DNA of 64,000 nucleotides, from positions 1-64,000 of the forward strand of contig CAMVAP010000009.1 of assembly GCA_947165485.1 (NCBI GenBank). The letters run 5' to 3'. Shown piece by piece: positions 41,238 to 50,163 of the stretch; the first letter of the stretch is position 1, and each line of letters opens with the position of its first letter. Source of the stretch: an uncultured Prevotellaceae bacterium. GTDB taxonomy: Bacteria > Bacteroidota > Bacteroidia > Bacteroidales > Muribaculaceae. The position numbers were made by a program, and so were the translations under genes. Below the pieces are notes generated by a model. It did no database searches. It had not been told where the DNA came from and saw only the letters and a program-made list of their open reading frames with translations.

Positions 41238-43652
41238 ATGACAAAACGATTCCTTTTAGCAATACTGATTGCTATGGCAGGTGTTTTGGTTCAAGCGCAA
41301 CAGACCATGTGGGTTCACACGGGTCATGTTCACTGGGCCTACAACACCGAATCGGTGGGCACGATGCCGTACAGTTCGGCCAACCTGCTCACGGTTCTTG
41401 AGAAGGGTTTCACTCTCGCCGATGTGGACAGTGTGACTGTCACCAGTGAGACGATGGCCGACGACAATGTCCTTGTCAAGTACAACAACAGTGTGGCCGA
41501 CGTGTATGTGGCCGGTAACATCGCCAACCACATTACCGCCCAGGTGACAGGAGCGCGCGTTGCCGTCATGCAGGACGACGCTGTGGCTACCGAGTACACT
41601 TACACCCTGCAGGGCACCAGCACGAGTGGCTGCTTCTACCATGCGGGCAAGTACAAGATGACGCTGGCACTGAACGGCGTTAATCTGACCAACCCCGACA
41701 GCGCTGCCATCAACATCCAGAACAGCAAGCGCATCGCCGTGCAGCTTGTTGACGGCACGACCAACACGCTTGCCGATGCGGCTAGCAATACCAAGAAAGC
41801 CGCCTTCCTCGTGAAGGGTCATGCCGAGTTTGCCAAGGGTGGCTCGCTCACCATCACGGGTAACAAGAAGCACGCCCTGGCCTGCAACGAGTATATGGAG
41901 GTCAAGAAGACCGTGGGCACCATCACCATCACCAGCGCTGTGGCCGACGCCATCAACGTCACCCAGTACTTCCAGATGAACGGTGGCACCATCAACATCC
42001 AGAGCTGTGGTGACGACGGCATCCAGGTCGATGCCGAGGACACTGCCGACCCGACGCTCGACGGTCATGTCCTGATACAGGGCGGCACGCTCACCATCAA
42101 TGGCAGTGCCGATGCCACCAAGTGCATCAAGGCCGAGGGTGACGTGAACATTACTGGCGGCACATTGACGCTCAACCACAGCGGCACCGCCACCTGGGAT
42201 GCCACCGACCTCAAGATCAAGGAGGCCACTGGCATCAGCAGCGACCGCAACATCACCATCAACGGTGACGCAGCCATGGTCAACATCAAGATGACGGGCA
42301 ACGGCACCCGCGGCATGAAGTGCGACAGCACGCTCACCGCTACTGCCGGCACCATCGATATCAACTGCTCGGGCCAGCCTTGGGCTTACGGTACGACCGA
42401 TACGACCAATGTCAAGTGCGCCAAGGCTGACTACGCCTTCATCCTGAATGGTGCCAATTTCAAGTGCACTACCACTAAGGACGAGGCCGAGGGTATCCAC
42501 AGCGAGGGCACCGTCCTCATCAGTGACGGCGTCTTGACGCTCAACACCTACGACCACGGCATCAAGAGCGACGGCAATATGGACATCACGGGCGGAACCA
42601 TCACCTATACCATCAACGGTCCTGCCAGCAAGGCGCTCAAGTGCGAGGGCAACCTGCACATCACCGGCAGTAACATCAGTGGTACCGTGAGCGGTGGCGG
42701 CGAGACCGCCAGCGACCAGACGACCAGCGCCAGTGCCGGCATCAAGTGTGACAACAACGTGACTATCGACGGCGGCACCTTTGACCTCAAGGCCACTGGC
42801 AACGGTGACAAGGGCATGAGCATCGATGGCTGGCTCATCATCAACGACGGCAACATCAAGGTGAGCACCACCGGTAGCCGCTACAACAGCAACAACAGCA
42901 GCGGTGGCTATTACCCTGGCGGTGGCTCGTCGAGCAGCGACATGCGTTCCTCACCCAAGGGCATCAAGGTGGACGGCAACATCACCATCAATGGCGGTAC
43001 CATCACCGTGAGCGCCACTGGCGGCGAGGGTGCCGAGGGCATCGAGTCCAAGAGCGTCATGACTGTCAATGGTGGCTATATTGAGGTGACCAGCTATGAT
43101 GACGCGTTGAACAGCGCTTCACACATGTATCTCAAGGGTGGTTACATCTATGCCGTTGCCACTGGCAATGATGCTATCGATGCCAACGGCAATTTGAACC
43201 TTGACGGTGGCTATATTTACGCTGCTGGCAGTGAAGAAGCCTTTGATGCCAATGAGCAATACAAGCTTTATGTCAATAGTGGCGTTTCCTTCATTGCTTA
43301 TGGCGCCTCGATGGGTGCCCTCGAGAGTGGAGCACAGCTCAATCAGACCTGCTATAGCGTATCTAATTCCTATAGTGGAGGTACGCGATATGCGCTCTAT
43401 AATGGCAACCAAGTAGCGTTTGCCGTTACCGCAGCAACCCTCTCGGGAGGTATGGGACCTGGCTTTATTGCAGCTGGCCCTGGTGGTGGTAGCTCATCGT
43501 TTGTTGTCACGTCTCCGTCATCGACCAAGCTCTATTCGGGCGCAACCTTCAATGGCACTTCGCTGTGGAACGGTAAGGGTTCAACCAGCGCAACTGGTGG
43601 TTCGTCGCTCTCCCTCTCGACTTATTCTAGCGGTGGCGGCTGGGGTTGGTAA
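41238..43652 (+). CDS. Large secreted DUF4353 beta-helix protein
   Basis: The 804-residue protein has a signal peptide (KRFLLAILIAMAGVLVQAQ). Two stretches of DUF4353-type right-handed beta-helix follow, with many ITGGT/ INGGT rungs (FQMNGGTINIQS, INGGTITVSA, LKGGYIYAV). A Gly/Ser-rich insert at about residues 550-575 and a Gly/Ser-rich C-terminus end in GGGWGW. It is the third DUF4353 paralogue in this window and is about twice as long as those at 23185 and 24590. It has no dockerin; a small dockerin protein is encoded 56 bp downstream. It probably binds acidic polysaccharide at the surface. No catalytic residues are seen. Confidence 0.82.
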   Translation: MTKRFLLAILIAMAGVLVQAQQTMWVHTGHVHWAYNTESVGTMPYSSANLLTVLEKGFTLADVDSVTVTSETMADDNVLVKYNNSVADVYVAGNIANHITAQVTGARVAVMQDDAVATEYTYTLQGTSTSGCFYHAGKYKMTLALNGVNLTNPDSAAINIQNSKRIAVQLVDGTTNTLADAASNTKKAAFLVKGHAEFAKGGSLTITGNKKHALACNEYMEVKKTVGTITITSAVADAINVTQYFQMNGGTINIQSCGDDGIQVDAEDTADPTLDGHVLIQGGTLTINGSADATKCIKAEGDVNITGGTLTLNHSGTATWDATDLKIKEATGISSDRNITINGDAAMVNIKMTGNGTRGMKCDSTLTATAGTIDINCSGQPWAYGTTDTTNVKCAKADYAFILNGANFKCTTTKDEAEGIHSEGTVLISDGVLTLNTYDHGIKSDGNMDITGGTITYTINGPASKALKCEGNLHITGSNISGTVSGGGETASDQTTSASAGIKCDNNVTIDGGTFDLKATGNGDKGMSIDGWLIINDGNIKVSTTGSRYNSNNSSGGYYPGGGSSSSDMRSSPKGIKVDGNITINGGTITVSATGGEGAEGIESKSVMTVNGGYIEVTSYDDALNSASHMYLKGGYIYAVATGNDAIDANGNLNLDGGYIYAAGSEEAFDANEQYKLYVNSGVSFIAYGASMGALESGAQLNQTCYSVSNSYSGGTRYALYNGNQVAFAVTAATLSGGMGPGFIAAGPGGGSSSFVVTSPSSTKLYSGATFNGTSLWNGKGSTSATGGSSLSLSTYSSGGGWGW

Positions 43653-43708
43653 TACCTCATGTAGTTATCAACAATGACATCATTATTATTTAAAAAGACT
43701 TTACAATT

Positions 43709-44143
43709 ATGAAGAAGACAATTATAACGATGCTGATCGCTCTGGTGACCATGGTTGCCAGTGCCGAGACCTATAGCTACCTGAAGTTCACCAGGACCGA
43801 CAATTCGACTGTGACCTACTCGGTAGAAGGTCTCAAGCTCACCTATGATAATACAAGCGTGACTGTCACCAATGTGGATGGCACTGCAACGCTGCCCCTG
43901 GAACAGGTGCAGAGTATGGAGTTCACCAACGATGCCAGCACCACACCCAGCGTGCTGAGGGGTGATGTGAACAATGACGGTGAAGTGTCGATTGCCGATG
44001 TAACGATGCTCATCGACTATCTGCTGAATGGTGATGCCAGCGGCATTAACATGGATGCTGCCGACATCTCGCTGGATGGCGAGGTGACGATAGGCGACGT
44101 GACTGTGCTCATTGACACACTACTCACGGTAAGCTCTAACTAA
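43709..44143 (+). CDS. Small secreted protein with C-terminal dockerin-like domain
   Basis: The 144-residue protein has a signal peptide (KKTIITMLIALVTMVASA). A roughly 65-residue beta domain (YSYLKFTRTDNSTVTYSVEG, then LPLEQVQSMEFTND) resembles short modules seen in Bacteroidales surface proteins. A dockerin-type EF-hand pair follows (GDVNNDGEVSIADVTMLIDY; ADISLDGEVTIGDVTVLIDT). No separate promoter is seen between it and the DUF4353 gene, so they are probably co-transcribed. A strong terminator follows. Confidence 0.75.
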   Translation: MKKTIITMLIALVTMVASAETYSYLKFTRTDNSTVTYSVEGLKLTYDNTSVTVTNVDGTATLPLEQVQSMEFTNDASTTPSVLRGDVNNDGEVSIADVTMLIDYLLNGDASGINMDAADISLDGEVTIGDVTVLIDTLLTVSSN

Positions 44144-44161
44144 AAGATCCGGAAATGAGTT

Positions 44162-44199
44162 TTAGCGCCATCCAGGACTAGCCTGGGTGGCGCTAATTG
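44162..44199 (+). terminator. terminator hairpin
   Basis: TTAGCGCCATCCAGG (44162-44176) pairs with CCTGGGTGGCGCTAA (44182-44196) with one mismatch, ahead of TTGCG. The stem is strong but the T-tract is short. Confidence 0.7.
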
Positions 44200-44240
44200 C
44201 GTATCGTCACCAAGAAAAACTCTTAAAAAATGTTAAAGAA

Positions 44241-44298
44241 TTTGGTGGATTCAAAACTATTGTTATACCTTTGCAGTGTACTAGTTAAGTAGTACACT
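44241..44298 (+). promoter_or_regulatory. Promoter and GntR/YtrA-type operator of the ABC operon
   Basis: TTTG (44241-44244), 21-bp spacer and TACCTTTG (44266-44273) form a near-consensus promoter. Directly after it, covering the start site, is AGTGTACTA (44275-44283), 6 bp, then TAGTACACT (44290-44298), a perfect 9-bp inverted repeat. The GntR-family gene at 46090 closes this operon, so autoregulation by repression is likely. Confidence 0.7.
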
Positions 44299-44338
44299 AG
44301 ATAAGTAAATTATTAACTCCTTTAAATATTTATCTATT

Positions 44339-45181
44339 ATGTTTACTATCAATCATCTATCCTTCAGTTACAACAAGCGTAATGGAGACCTTTTCCACGA
44401 TTTCTCGCTTGAATTGAACGCTGGCAACGTTTACGGCCTGCTAGGAAAGAACGGTGCCGGCAAGTCCACGCTCATCTACCTGATGACAGGTTTGCTCGCT
44501 CCCCAAGCCGGTGAAGTCCTGATGGACAGTGAGAATGTGCGCCATCGCCTGCCCAAGACGATGAGTGACATCTTCCTGGTTCCCGAGGAGTTTGACATGC
44601 CCCGCTTGACCCTCAAGAAGTATGTGAGCGTCAATGCCCCCTTCTATCCCCGCTTCTCGATGGAGGACATGGAGCGCTATCTGGAAATCTTTGAGATGGG
44701 CGGCATGATGGACGTCAAGCTTCATGCCCTGTCGATGGGTCAGCGCAAGAAAGTGTTTATGGCCTTCGCCTTTGCCACCAACACCCGCGCGCTGATCATG
44801 GACGAACCGACCAACGGCTTGGACATCCCCAGCAAGAGCCAGTTCCGCAAACTTGTCACCACAGGAATGTCCGACGACAAGTTGATGCTCATCTCGACCC
44901 ACCAGGTGCGCGACATTAGCGACATCCTGGACCACGTGGTCATCATCGACCAGAGCCACGTGCTGCTCAACACCGGCATGGCCGACGTGACGAGTCGCAT
45001 CGCCTTCAGGCCACTGCGCGAGGGCGACCAGCCCATCTTTGTGCTTCAGAGTCCCTTCGGCCCGCTCGGTGCCGTACCTGCCCGTGATGGCGAGGAGACC
45101 AAGGTGGATCTGGAGATGCTGTTCAACGCCACGCTCCAGAACCCTGCTGCTATCAACCAATTATTCACCACCTCAAAATGA
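44339..45181 (+). CDS. ABC transporter ATP-binding protein
   Basis: The 280-residue ATPase has Walker A GKNGAGKST, signature LSMGQRKKV (in place of LSGGQ), Walker B ALIMDEPTN and switch His in ISTHQV. It pairs with the permease encoded at 45178 (ATGA overlap). The GntR-ABC arrangement is that of YtrA-type systems, which often respond to cell-envelope stress in Firmicutes. The substrate here is unknown. Confidence 0.9.
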   Translation: MFTINHLSFSYNKRNGDLFHDFSLELNAGNVYGLLGKNGAGKSTLIYLMTGLLAPQAGEVLMDSENVRHRLPKTMSDIFLVPEEFDMPRLTLKKYVSVNAPFYPRFSMEDMERYLEIFEMGGMMDVKLHALSMGQRKKVFMAFAFATNTRALIMDEPTNGLDIPSKSQFRKLVTTGMSDDKLMLISTHQVRDISDILDHVVIIDQSHVLLNTGMADVTSRIAFRPLREGDQPIFVLQSPFGPLGAVPARDGEETKVDLEMLFNATLQNPAAINQLFTTSK

Positions 45182-46068
45182 ACACCACTATGAATACCGC
45201 CATCAATCAAACATTCGACTGGAGCCGTTTCACGGCTACCGTACGCAAGGAGGTCGTTGAGAACAAGCGCATGCTGCTGTTCACCATCATCGGCATCTAC
45301 GGACTGCTGACCATGGTCATGATCCTGGGCAACCTGATCGCCCACCAATCCGACTTCTTTACTGATGCTGAGTTTGCCCGCACTCCTGCTGAGTTTGCCC
45401 GCGCTCCTCAGATGCTGGTAGGTTCCATAGCCTCGTTTGTCGCATGCATTTCGGCCTCGCTGGCGTTCAAGGACCTGAAGACAAAACCCGGACGCACCCA
45501 CTATCTCACCTCGCCGTCATCAACACTGGAGAAATTCCTTGCTGGCGTGCTCATCTATGCTGTGGGTATGATGATAGCCTTCTTTGTCTGCGCCCAACTG
45601 GCCGACCTGACGCGCATTGCCGCCCTGTGGTGGTTCAGGAGCGACACCTTCTTTGTCCCCGGCCCCATCAATTTCCTGAACAGTGTTGCTGAAACGGTGA
45701 GAAGCTATGATGAAATAGCCGACGCAGCCAACATTACCAGCTACATGTCGCTCGTGATGTGGGTCGGCTTGATTGCCAACATGGGACTGTTCTTGATGGG
45801 CAGCGTGTTGTGGCCCCGCCTGTCGGCACTCAAGACGTTTGCAGCACTTTATGCCGTTGAGTTTGTTGTGTTCCTGATTGCTGTGCCCGCTGCGCTCTGC
45901 TTTGGCGACATGGAGGCTTTTGCCCAGTGGTTCATGGAATTTGTGACAGGAGGCACCTTCTCAACGAGCATGTTCATTTGGGTCATTGTGCAGGCCATCG
46001 TGTTCTGGGCTCTCGCCTGGTACCTGTTTAAGCGTAAAGATGTCGTTTCACTCAAGTGGTGGAAATAA
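45178..46068 (+). CDS. ABC-2-type permease
   Basis: The 296-residue protein has about six membrane helices (LFTIIGIYGLLTMVMILGNLI; MLVGSIASFVACISASLAF; later VEFVVFLIAVPAALCF and VIVQAIVFWALAWYLF). The conserved K-P-G-R-T-H-Y-L-T-S-P region after the second helix is typical of this Bacteroidetes permease group. A 21-bp in-frame tandem duplication (45367-45408) adds a second AEFAR.P heptad in the first loop. It works with the upstream ATPase. Confidence 0.85.
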   Translation: MNTTMNTAINQTFDWSRFTATVRKEVVENKRMLLFTIIGIYGLLTMVMILGNLIAHQSDFFTDAEFARTPAEFARAPQMLVGSIASFVACISASLAFKDLKTKPGRTHYLTSPSSTLEKFLAGVLIYAVGMMIAFFVCAQLADLTRIAALWWFRSDTFFVPGPINFLNSVAETVRSYDEIADAANITSYMSLVMWVGLIANMGLFLMGSVLWPRLSALKTFAALYAVEFVVFLIAVPAALCFGDMEAFAQWFMEFVTGGTFSTSMFIWVIVQAIVFWALAWYLFKRKDVVSLKWWK

Positions 46069-46089
46069 ATTAAAACAAAGAATAGAATC

Positions 46090-46452
46090 ATGAATTTCAA
46101 AGATAATAAAGCGATCTATCTGCAAATCGCAGACCGCATCGGCGACCAGATCCTCTCCGGGTCACTGACGCCCGACGGCAAGGTGCCCAGCGTGCGTGAA
46201 CTCGCCGCCGAGATCGAGGTCAACGCCAACACCGTGGCGCGCACCTACGACCACCTGCAGCAGAATGGCATCATCTACACCAAGCGCGGCCTGGGCTACT
46301 TCGTCAGTCCAGACGCTGAGGAGAAGATCGTCGCTTCACGACGCGAGCAGCTCATGCGGGGCGAGATGGACTACTTCCTGGGCCAGCTCAAGGCCGTGGG
46401 CATCACCCCCACCGAGCTCCAGCAACTCTACAGCGACTATCTCGCCAAGTAA
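46090..46452 (+). CDS. GntR-family (YtrA subfamily) repressor
   Basis: The 120-residue protein has a winged-helix domain (IYLQIADRIGDQILSG, PSVRELAAEIEVNANTVART, GIIYTKRGLGYFV) and a short about 45-residue helical tail for dimerisation, characteristic of YtrA-type regulators. It is the last gene of the ABC operon. The inverted repeat at 44275-44298 is the probable operator. Confidence 0.92.
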   Translation: MNFKDNKAIYLQIADRIGDQILSGSLTPDGKVPSVRELAAEIEVNANTVARTYDHLQQNGIIYTKRGLGYFVSPDAEEKIVASRREQLMRGEMDYFLGQLKAVGITPTELQQLYSDYLAK

Positions 46453-46469
46453 CAAACGACTTATATAAT

Positions 46470-46546
46470 GCCTATGAATTAACCGAATGAGACGAATTTT
46501 CAAGAGAGCGGATGCCAAATTCGATCAATTCGGTTAATTCGTAGGC
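46470..46546 (+). terminator. Long imperfect hairpin after the GntR gene
   Basis: GCCTATGAATTAACCGAAT (46470-46488) is complementary to ATTCGGTTAATTCGTAGGC (46528-46546), an approximately 19-bp stem with one mismatch and a long loop, followed by an A-rich stretch. It could terminate, process or stabilise the GntR operon mRNA ahead of the small ORF at 46569. Confidence 0.55.
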
Positions 46547-46568
46547 AAAATAAAAAATTTCAAGATTT

Positions 46569-46655
46569 ATGGAACAGCAAGCATTTATAGCCTCGGCAAC
46601 AGTAGTAGTGGCTGCCCTCGTCAGCCTGTTGACGAGCGTCATCCTGACGCATTGA
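46569..46655 (+). CDS. Tiny hydrophobic peptide (28 residues)
   Basis: The ORF encodes MEQQAFIASATVVVAALV plus ten further residues ending SVILTH. After a short polar N-terminus the whole peptide is one membrane helix. It resembles the 27-residue peptide at 49975 in start (ME-x-Q), length and helix. It lies between the GntR hairpin and the M16 peptidase promoter. I know of no family. Existence is supported by the paralogue-like pair but not proven. Confidence 0.5.
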   Translation: MEQQAFIASATVVVAALVSLLTSVILTH

Positions 46656-46754
46656 TCCATGCCAAAAACCCGCCGGCTCTTAACTCTTAAAAACCATTAT
46701 CAAAATAAAAAAATGAAGGGGAAAATAGTTTTTTAAAAAAATTATTTGTTTTTT

Positions 46755-46785
46755 TGTAGTTCTTTTGATGGACGTTGCGTCTAAT
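46755..46785 (+). promoter_or_regulatory. ECF-sigma-type promoter of the M16 peptidase gene
   Basis: TGTAGTT (46755-46761), 15 bp, GCGTCTAAT (46777-46785). The same two elements with the same 15-bp spacer occur before the gene at 50390. CGTCTAA-type -10 and TGTA-type -35 elements are typical of ECF sigma factors. No ECF gene is in the window. Confidence 0.55.
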
Positions 46786-46848
46786 GGGCAAAAAATTGCT
46801 AGAGAAGAAAACAATTATTTATTAATCATCAATAATAAAGTTAACATT

Positions 46849-49686
46849 ATGAATGTGAAAAAACTATTTATCGCCCTGCTACTGCTGGTAGTGGCATTTG
46901 GCACCAACGTGATGATGGCCCAAGGGATGGGAATGGCTATTCCCATCGATGAGGCCGTGCGCATCGGTAAGCTGGATAACGGCTTGACCTACTACATCCG
47001 TCACAACAACTATCCCGAGCACCGTGCCAACTTCTACATCGCACAACGTGTGGGTGCTATGCAAGAGGAGGATAACCAGAACGGTCTAGCCCACTTCCTG
47101 GAGCACATGGCCTTTAACGGCAGTGAGCACTTCAACGGCGAGGGAAATGGTATCATGGACTTTATCCAGAGGATAGGACTGAACTTTGGTTCGGACGTGA
47201 ATGCCTATACCTATTTCACCGAGACCGTTTATAACATCGACAACGTGCCCACCGCCCGCCAGAGCGTGCTCGACTCGTGCCTGCTCGTGCTCAAGGACTG
47301 GAGCCACGGCCTGTTGCTCACCGACGAGGAGATCGACAAGGAGCGTGGTGTGATCCACGAGGAGTGGCGTCTGGGCCGCGATGCCAGTGAGCGCATGCGC
47401 AACCGCCAGATGGAGACCCTGTTCCCGGGTTCAAAATATGCCAAGCGCGATGTGATTGGCTCGATGGACGTGGTGGACAACTTCCCCTATCAGGTGTTGC
47501 GTGACTATTACCACAAGTGGTATCGCCCCGACAATCAGGCCCTGATTATCGTGGGTGACGTGGACGTGGACTATACCGAGGCCAAGATCCGCGAGATGTT
47601 CAAGGACATCCCCGCTCCTGGTCCCGATGCCGCCAAGGTGGAATCCTATCCCGTGCCCGACAACGACGAGCCCATCGTGGTGGTTGAGAAGGATGTGGAG
47701 CAGCAGCTCAGCCTTGTGCAACTCATGTTCAAGCATGACATCGTCGAGAAGGAAGAGAAGAGCGACGTGAGCTACCTCGTTTACCTGTATGCACAGTACA
47801 TGATCAACAGCATGCTCAACCAGCGTTTGCAAGAGCAGGCTCAAGATCCCGACTGCCCCTTCTTGCAGGCATACGCCTACGACGGCAGCTACATGGGTGC
47901 CAACACCAAGGATGCCTTTGACCTGATTGTTGTTCCCAAGGAAGGTATGACCGAGGCTGCTACCCAGGCTGGCCTGACCGAGGTGCTGCGTGCCGCCAAG
48001 CACGGCTTCACCGCTACCGAGTATGCTCGTGCCCAGGAGGACTATTTGAGCCAAGTGGAGCGCACCTATAACGAGCGTGACAAGATCCACAACAGGAACC
48101 ATACCCAGAAGTGCTACCGCCACTTCCTGGATAATGAGCCTATCCTGGATCCTGAGTATTACTACCAGACGATGAATATGCTTGCGCCCAATATTCCTGT
48201 CGATGTCGTCAACTCCATCCTGCCCGAGTATATCAACACCACTGGCAAGAATCTGGTGGTATTGAACTTCAACCAGGAGAAAGAAGGCGCCGTCTATCCC
48301 ACCAAGGAGGGCCTGATGGGTGCCGTTGCCGCTGCCGAGAAGGCCGACATCGCCCCCTATGTTGACAATGTGAAGCAAGAGCCGCTGATTGCCAAGCTGC
48401 CCAAGAAGGGTAAAATCAAGAAGGAAACCTACAACGAGACGCTGGGCTTCAAGGAACTGGAGCTGAGCAACGGCGTGCGCGTGCTGCTCAAGCCCACCGA
48501 CTTCAAGAAGGACGAGATCATGATGCTGGCCGTGCAGCGCGGTGGTAGCTCACTCTATGGCGAGAAGGATTGGGCCAACTTTGGCTTGTTTGACTATGCT
48601 ATCGAATCCAGCGGTTTGGGTGGTTTCAGCAACACCGAACTGACAAAGGCCCTGGCTGGCAAGCAGGTAAGCATGAGCCAGTCGTTAGGCACCTATACCG
48701 ACCGCATCTCTGGTAGCTCCAATGTCAAGGACCTGGAGACCATGTTCCAGCTGGCCTATCTCCAGTTCACCAATGTCACCAAGGACGAGAAGAACTTTAA
48801 CACGCTGAAGAACACTATTGAGCTTTCGCTCAAGAACAAGGACCTGAATCCCGACAACGTGTTCAGCGACTCACTGAGCTACATCCAGGACAACTATAAC
48901 TGGCGCAGCAAACCCTTCAAGGTGGAAGACATGGCGCAGTTGAACTATGACCGCATTCTTGAAATCGCTAAGGAGCGCACTGCCAATGCTGCCAACTATA
49001 CCTTCCTGTTTGTGGGCTCGTTTGACGAGGCCGTGATCCGCCCGCTCATCGAGCAGTACATCGCCTCGCTGCCCGCCAAGAAGGGTGTGAAGTCCAACTG
49101 GGTGAACGTTGCTACCCATCCCACTGGACAGACCATCAAGCACTTCTCGCAGAAGATGGAGACCCCCAAGACCACCGTTTATGTCAACTGGTCTAACGAG
49201 CAGATGCCCTTTACTCTGGAGAACAGCATCAAGGCTCAGTTGCTGGGTAAGGTGCTGAACCGCATCAACAGGGACAAGATCCGTGAGGATGCCGGTGCTG
49301 CTTACTCGATTGGCACCTATGGCTACTCCACTGTTGAAGGTGATAAGCCCAATACCTCGATCACGGTTTATGCACCGCTCAAGCCCGAATTTACCGATAT
49401 GGCCGTCAACATCATCAACGAGGAGATGGCCAAGGCTTGCCAGAACATCGATGCCGCCAGCCTTGAGGACTTCAAGAAGGCTATGATTAAGGACCACGAG
49501 ACCGCCCTCAAGGAGAACAGCTACTGGAATAACATCATCAGCAGCTATGCCCTGCGTGGATTTGACTTCCACACTGGCTTTGAGGATCTGGTAAAGGCTC
49601 AGACTCCCGAGTCGATTGCCGCCTTTGCCCGCCAGCTCATGAGCGCAGGCAACAAGCTGGAGGTAGTCATGACTCCTGCCGAGTAA
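46849..49686 (+). CDS. M16 family zinc metallopeptidase
   Basis: The 945-residue protein has a signal peptide (KKLFIALLLLVVAFGTNVMMA). ATG 46849 is preferred because an open frame extending upstream would run through the promoter at 46755. Two tandem M16 halves are present. The first carries the inverted zinc motif H82-x-x-E85-H86 (AHFLEHMAFNG), with the distal Glu in the E-T-V-Y / E-x6-E region. The second half (from about residue 540) is catalytically degenerate (ELSNGVRVLLKPTDF, QRGGSSLYGE). It resembles pitrilysin/PqqL-like envelope peptidases that degrade peptides in the periplasm. Probable ECF control suggests an envelope-stress role. Confidence 0.92.
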   Translation: MNVKKLFIALLLLVVAFGTNVMMAQGMGMAIPIDEAVRIGKLDNGLTYYIRHNNYPEHRANFYIAQRVGAMQEEDNQNGLAHFLEHMAFNGSEHFNGEGNGIMDFIQRIGLNFGSDVNAYTYFTETVYNIDNVPTARQSVLDSCLLVLKDWSHGLLLTDEEIDKERGVIHEEWRLGRDASERMRNRQMETLFPGSKYAKRDVIGSMDVVDNFPYQVLRDYYHKWYRPDNQALIIVGDVDVDYTEAKIREMFKDIPAPGPDAAKVESYPVPDNDEPIVVVEKDVEQQLSLVQLMFKHDIVEKEEKSDVSYLVYLYAQYMINSMLNQRLQEQAQDPDCPFLQAYAYDGSYMGANTKDAFDLIVVPKEGMTEAATQAGLTEVLRAAKHGFTATEYARAQEDYLSQVERTYNERDKIHNRNHTQKCYRHFLDNEPILDPEYYYQTMNMLAPNIPVDVVNSILPEYINTTGKNLVVLNFNQEKEGAVYPTKEGLMGAVAAAEKADIAPYVDNVKQEPLIAKLPKKGKIKKETYNETLGFKELELSNGVRVLLKPTDFKKDEIMMLAVQRGGSSLYGEKDWANFGLFDYAIESSGLGGFSNTELTKALAGKQVSMSQSLGTYTDRISGSSNVKDLETMFQLAYLQFTNVTKDEKNFNTLKNTIELSLKNKDLNPDNVFSDSLSYIQDNYNWRSKPFKVEDMAQLNYDRILEIAKERTANAANYTFLFVGSFDEAVIRPLIEQYIASLPAKKGVKSNWVNVATHPTGQTIKHFSQKMETPKTTVYVNWSNEQMPFTLENSIKAQLLGKVLNRINRDKIREDAGAAYSIGTYGYSTVEGDKPNTSITVYAPLKPEFTDMAVNIINEEMAKACQNIDAASLEDFKKAMIKDHETALKENSYWNNIISSYALRGFDFHTGFEDLVKAQTPESIAAFARQLMSAGNKLEVVMTPAE

Positions 49687-49714
49687 GAGGCTTTAGGTTT
49701 TAGGTTTTAGGCTT

Positions 49715-49760
49715 TAGGCGTTAGGTGAGTTTACTCTCGACCTAACGCCTATCTTTTATC
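49715..49760 (+). terminator. Terminator formed from a TTAGG repeat
   Basis: TAGGCGTTAGGT (49715-49726) pairs perfectly with ACCTAACGCCTA (49740-49751), followed by TCTTTTATC. The left arm is part of a TTAGG-type repeat run that starts at 49690. Confidence 0.7.
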
Positions 49761-49878
49761 TCCTATGACCTAAACTGAAAGTGGCAAATTGTAAAAAAAT
49801 TTGACATATTGGCGTAAAAATATTAGACAAACTGGGTTTTTAGCCGAAAAATATGTGTGGTGGCATGTGATTTGTATC

Positions 49879-49938
49879 TATATTTGCAACAGCCATGGGG
49901 GATATTAGCCGCCCCCCGGGACCCTCAAGAGGGTCTAA
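49879..49938 (+). promoter_or_regulatory. Promoter and structured leader of a tiny-peptide gene
   Basis: A -7 box TATATTTG lies at 49879-49886. The leader then has GGGGG...CCCCCC (49897-49917) and the palindrome GACCCTCAAGAGGGTC (49920-49935), ahead of the ATG at 49975. Confidence 0.5.
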
Positions 49939-49974
49939 TTGTAAAGTAATAACATTTAAAAAATAGAGAGCAAT

Positions 49975-50058
49975 ATGGAACCACAAGTTTGTATCGTAAC
50001 CATCACAATGATTGCAGTCGCTATTGTCACGGTCCTCTCGACGCTGATCATGGGCTGA
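49975..50058 (+). CDS. Tiny hydrophobic peptide (27 residues)
   Basis: The peptide starts MEPQVCIVTITMIAVAI and ends STLIMG, a single membrane helix. It is the counterpart of 46569-46655. It has its own promoter box, a structured leader, and a perfect 17-bp terminator at 50164, so it looks like a real monocistronic transcript of roughly 320 nt. Confidence 0.55.
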   Translation: MEPQVCIVTITMIAVAIVTVLSTLIMG

Positions 50059-50163
50059 CATAGTTGTTGCTGCCGCCAGTGCTAGGCTGGGAATCATTTT
50101 TCCAGGTGCTGCCGCGTGAAGGCATCACCACATCAACCCACTTGAAAATCTAACAAAGCATCA

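Noticed and set aside
46765-46848. Upstream start for the M16 peptidase
   Set aside because: It would place the ECF-type promoter inside the gene and add a polar stretch before the signal peptide.
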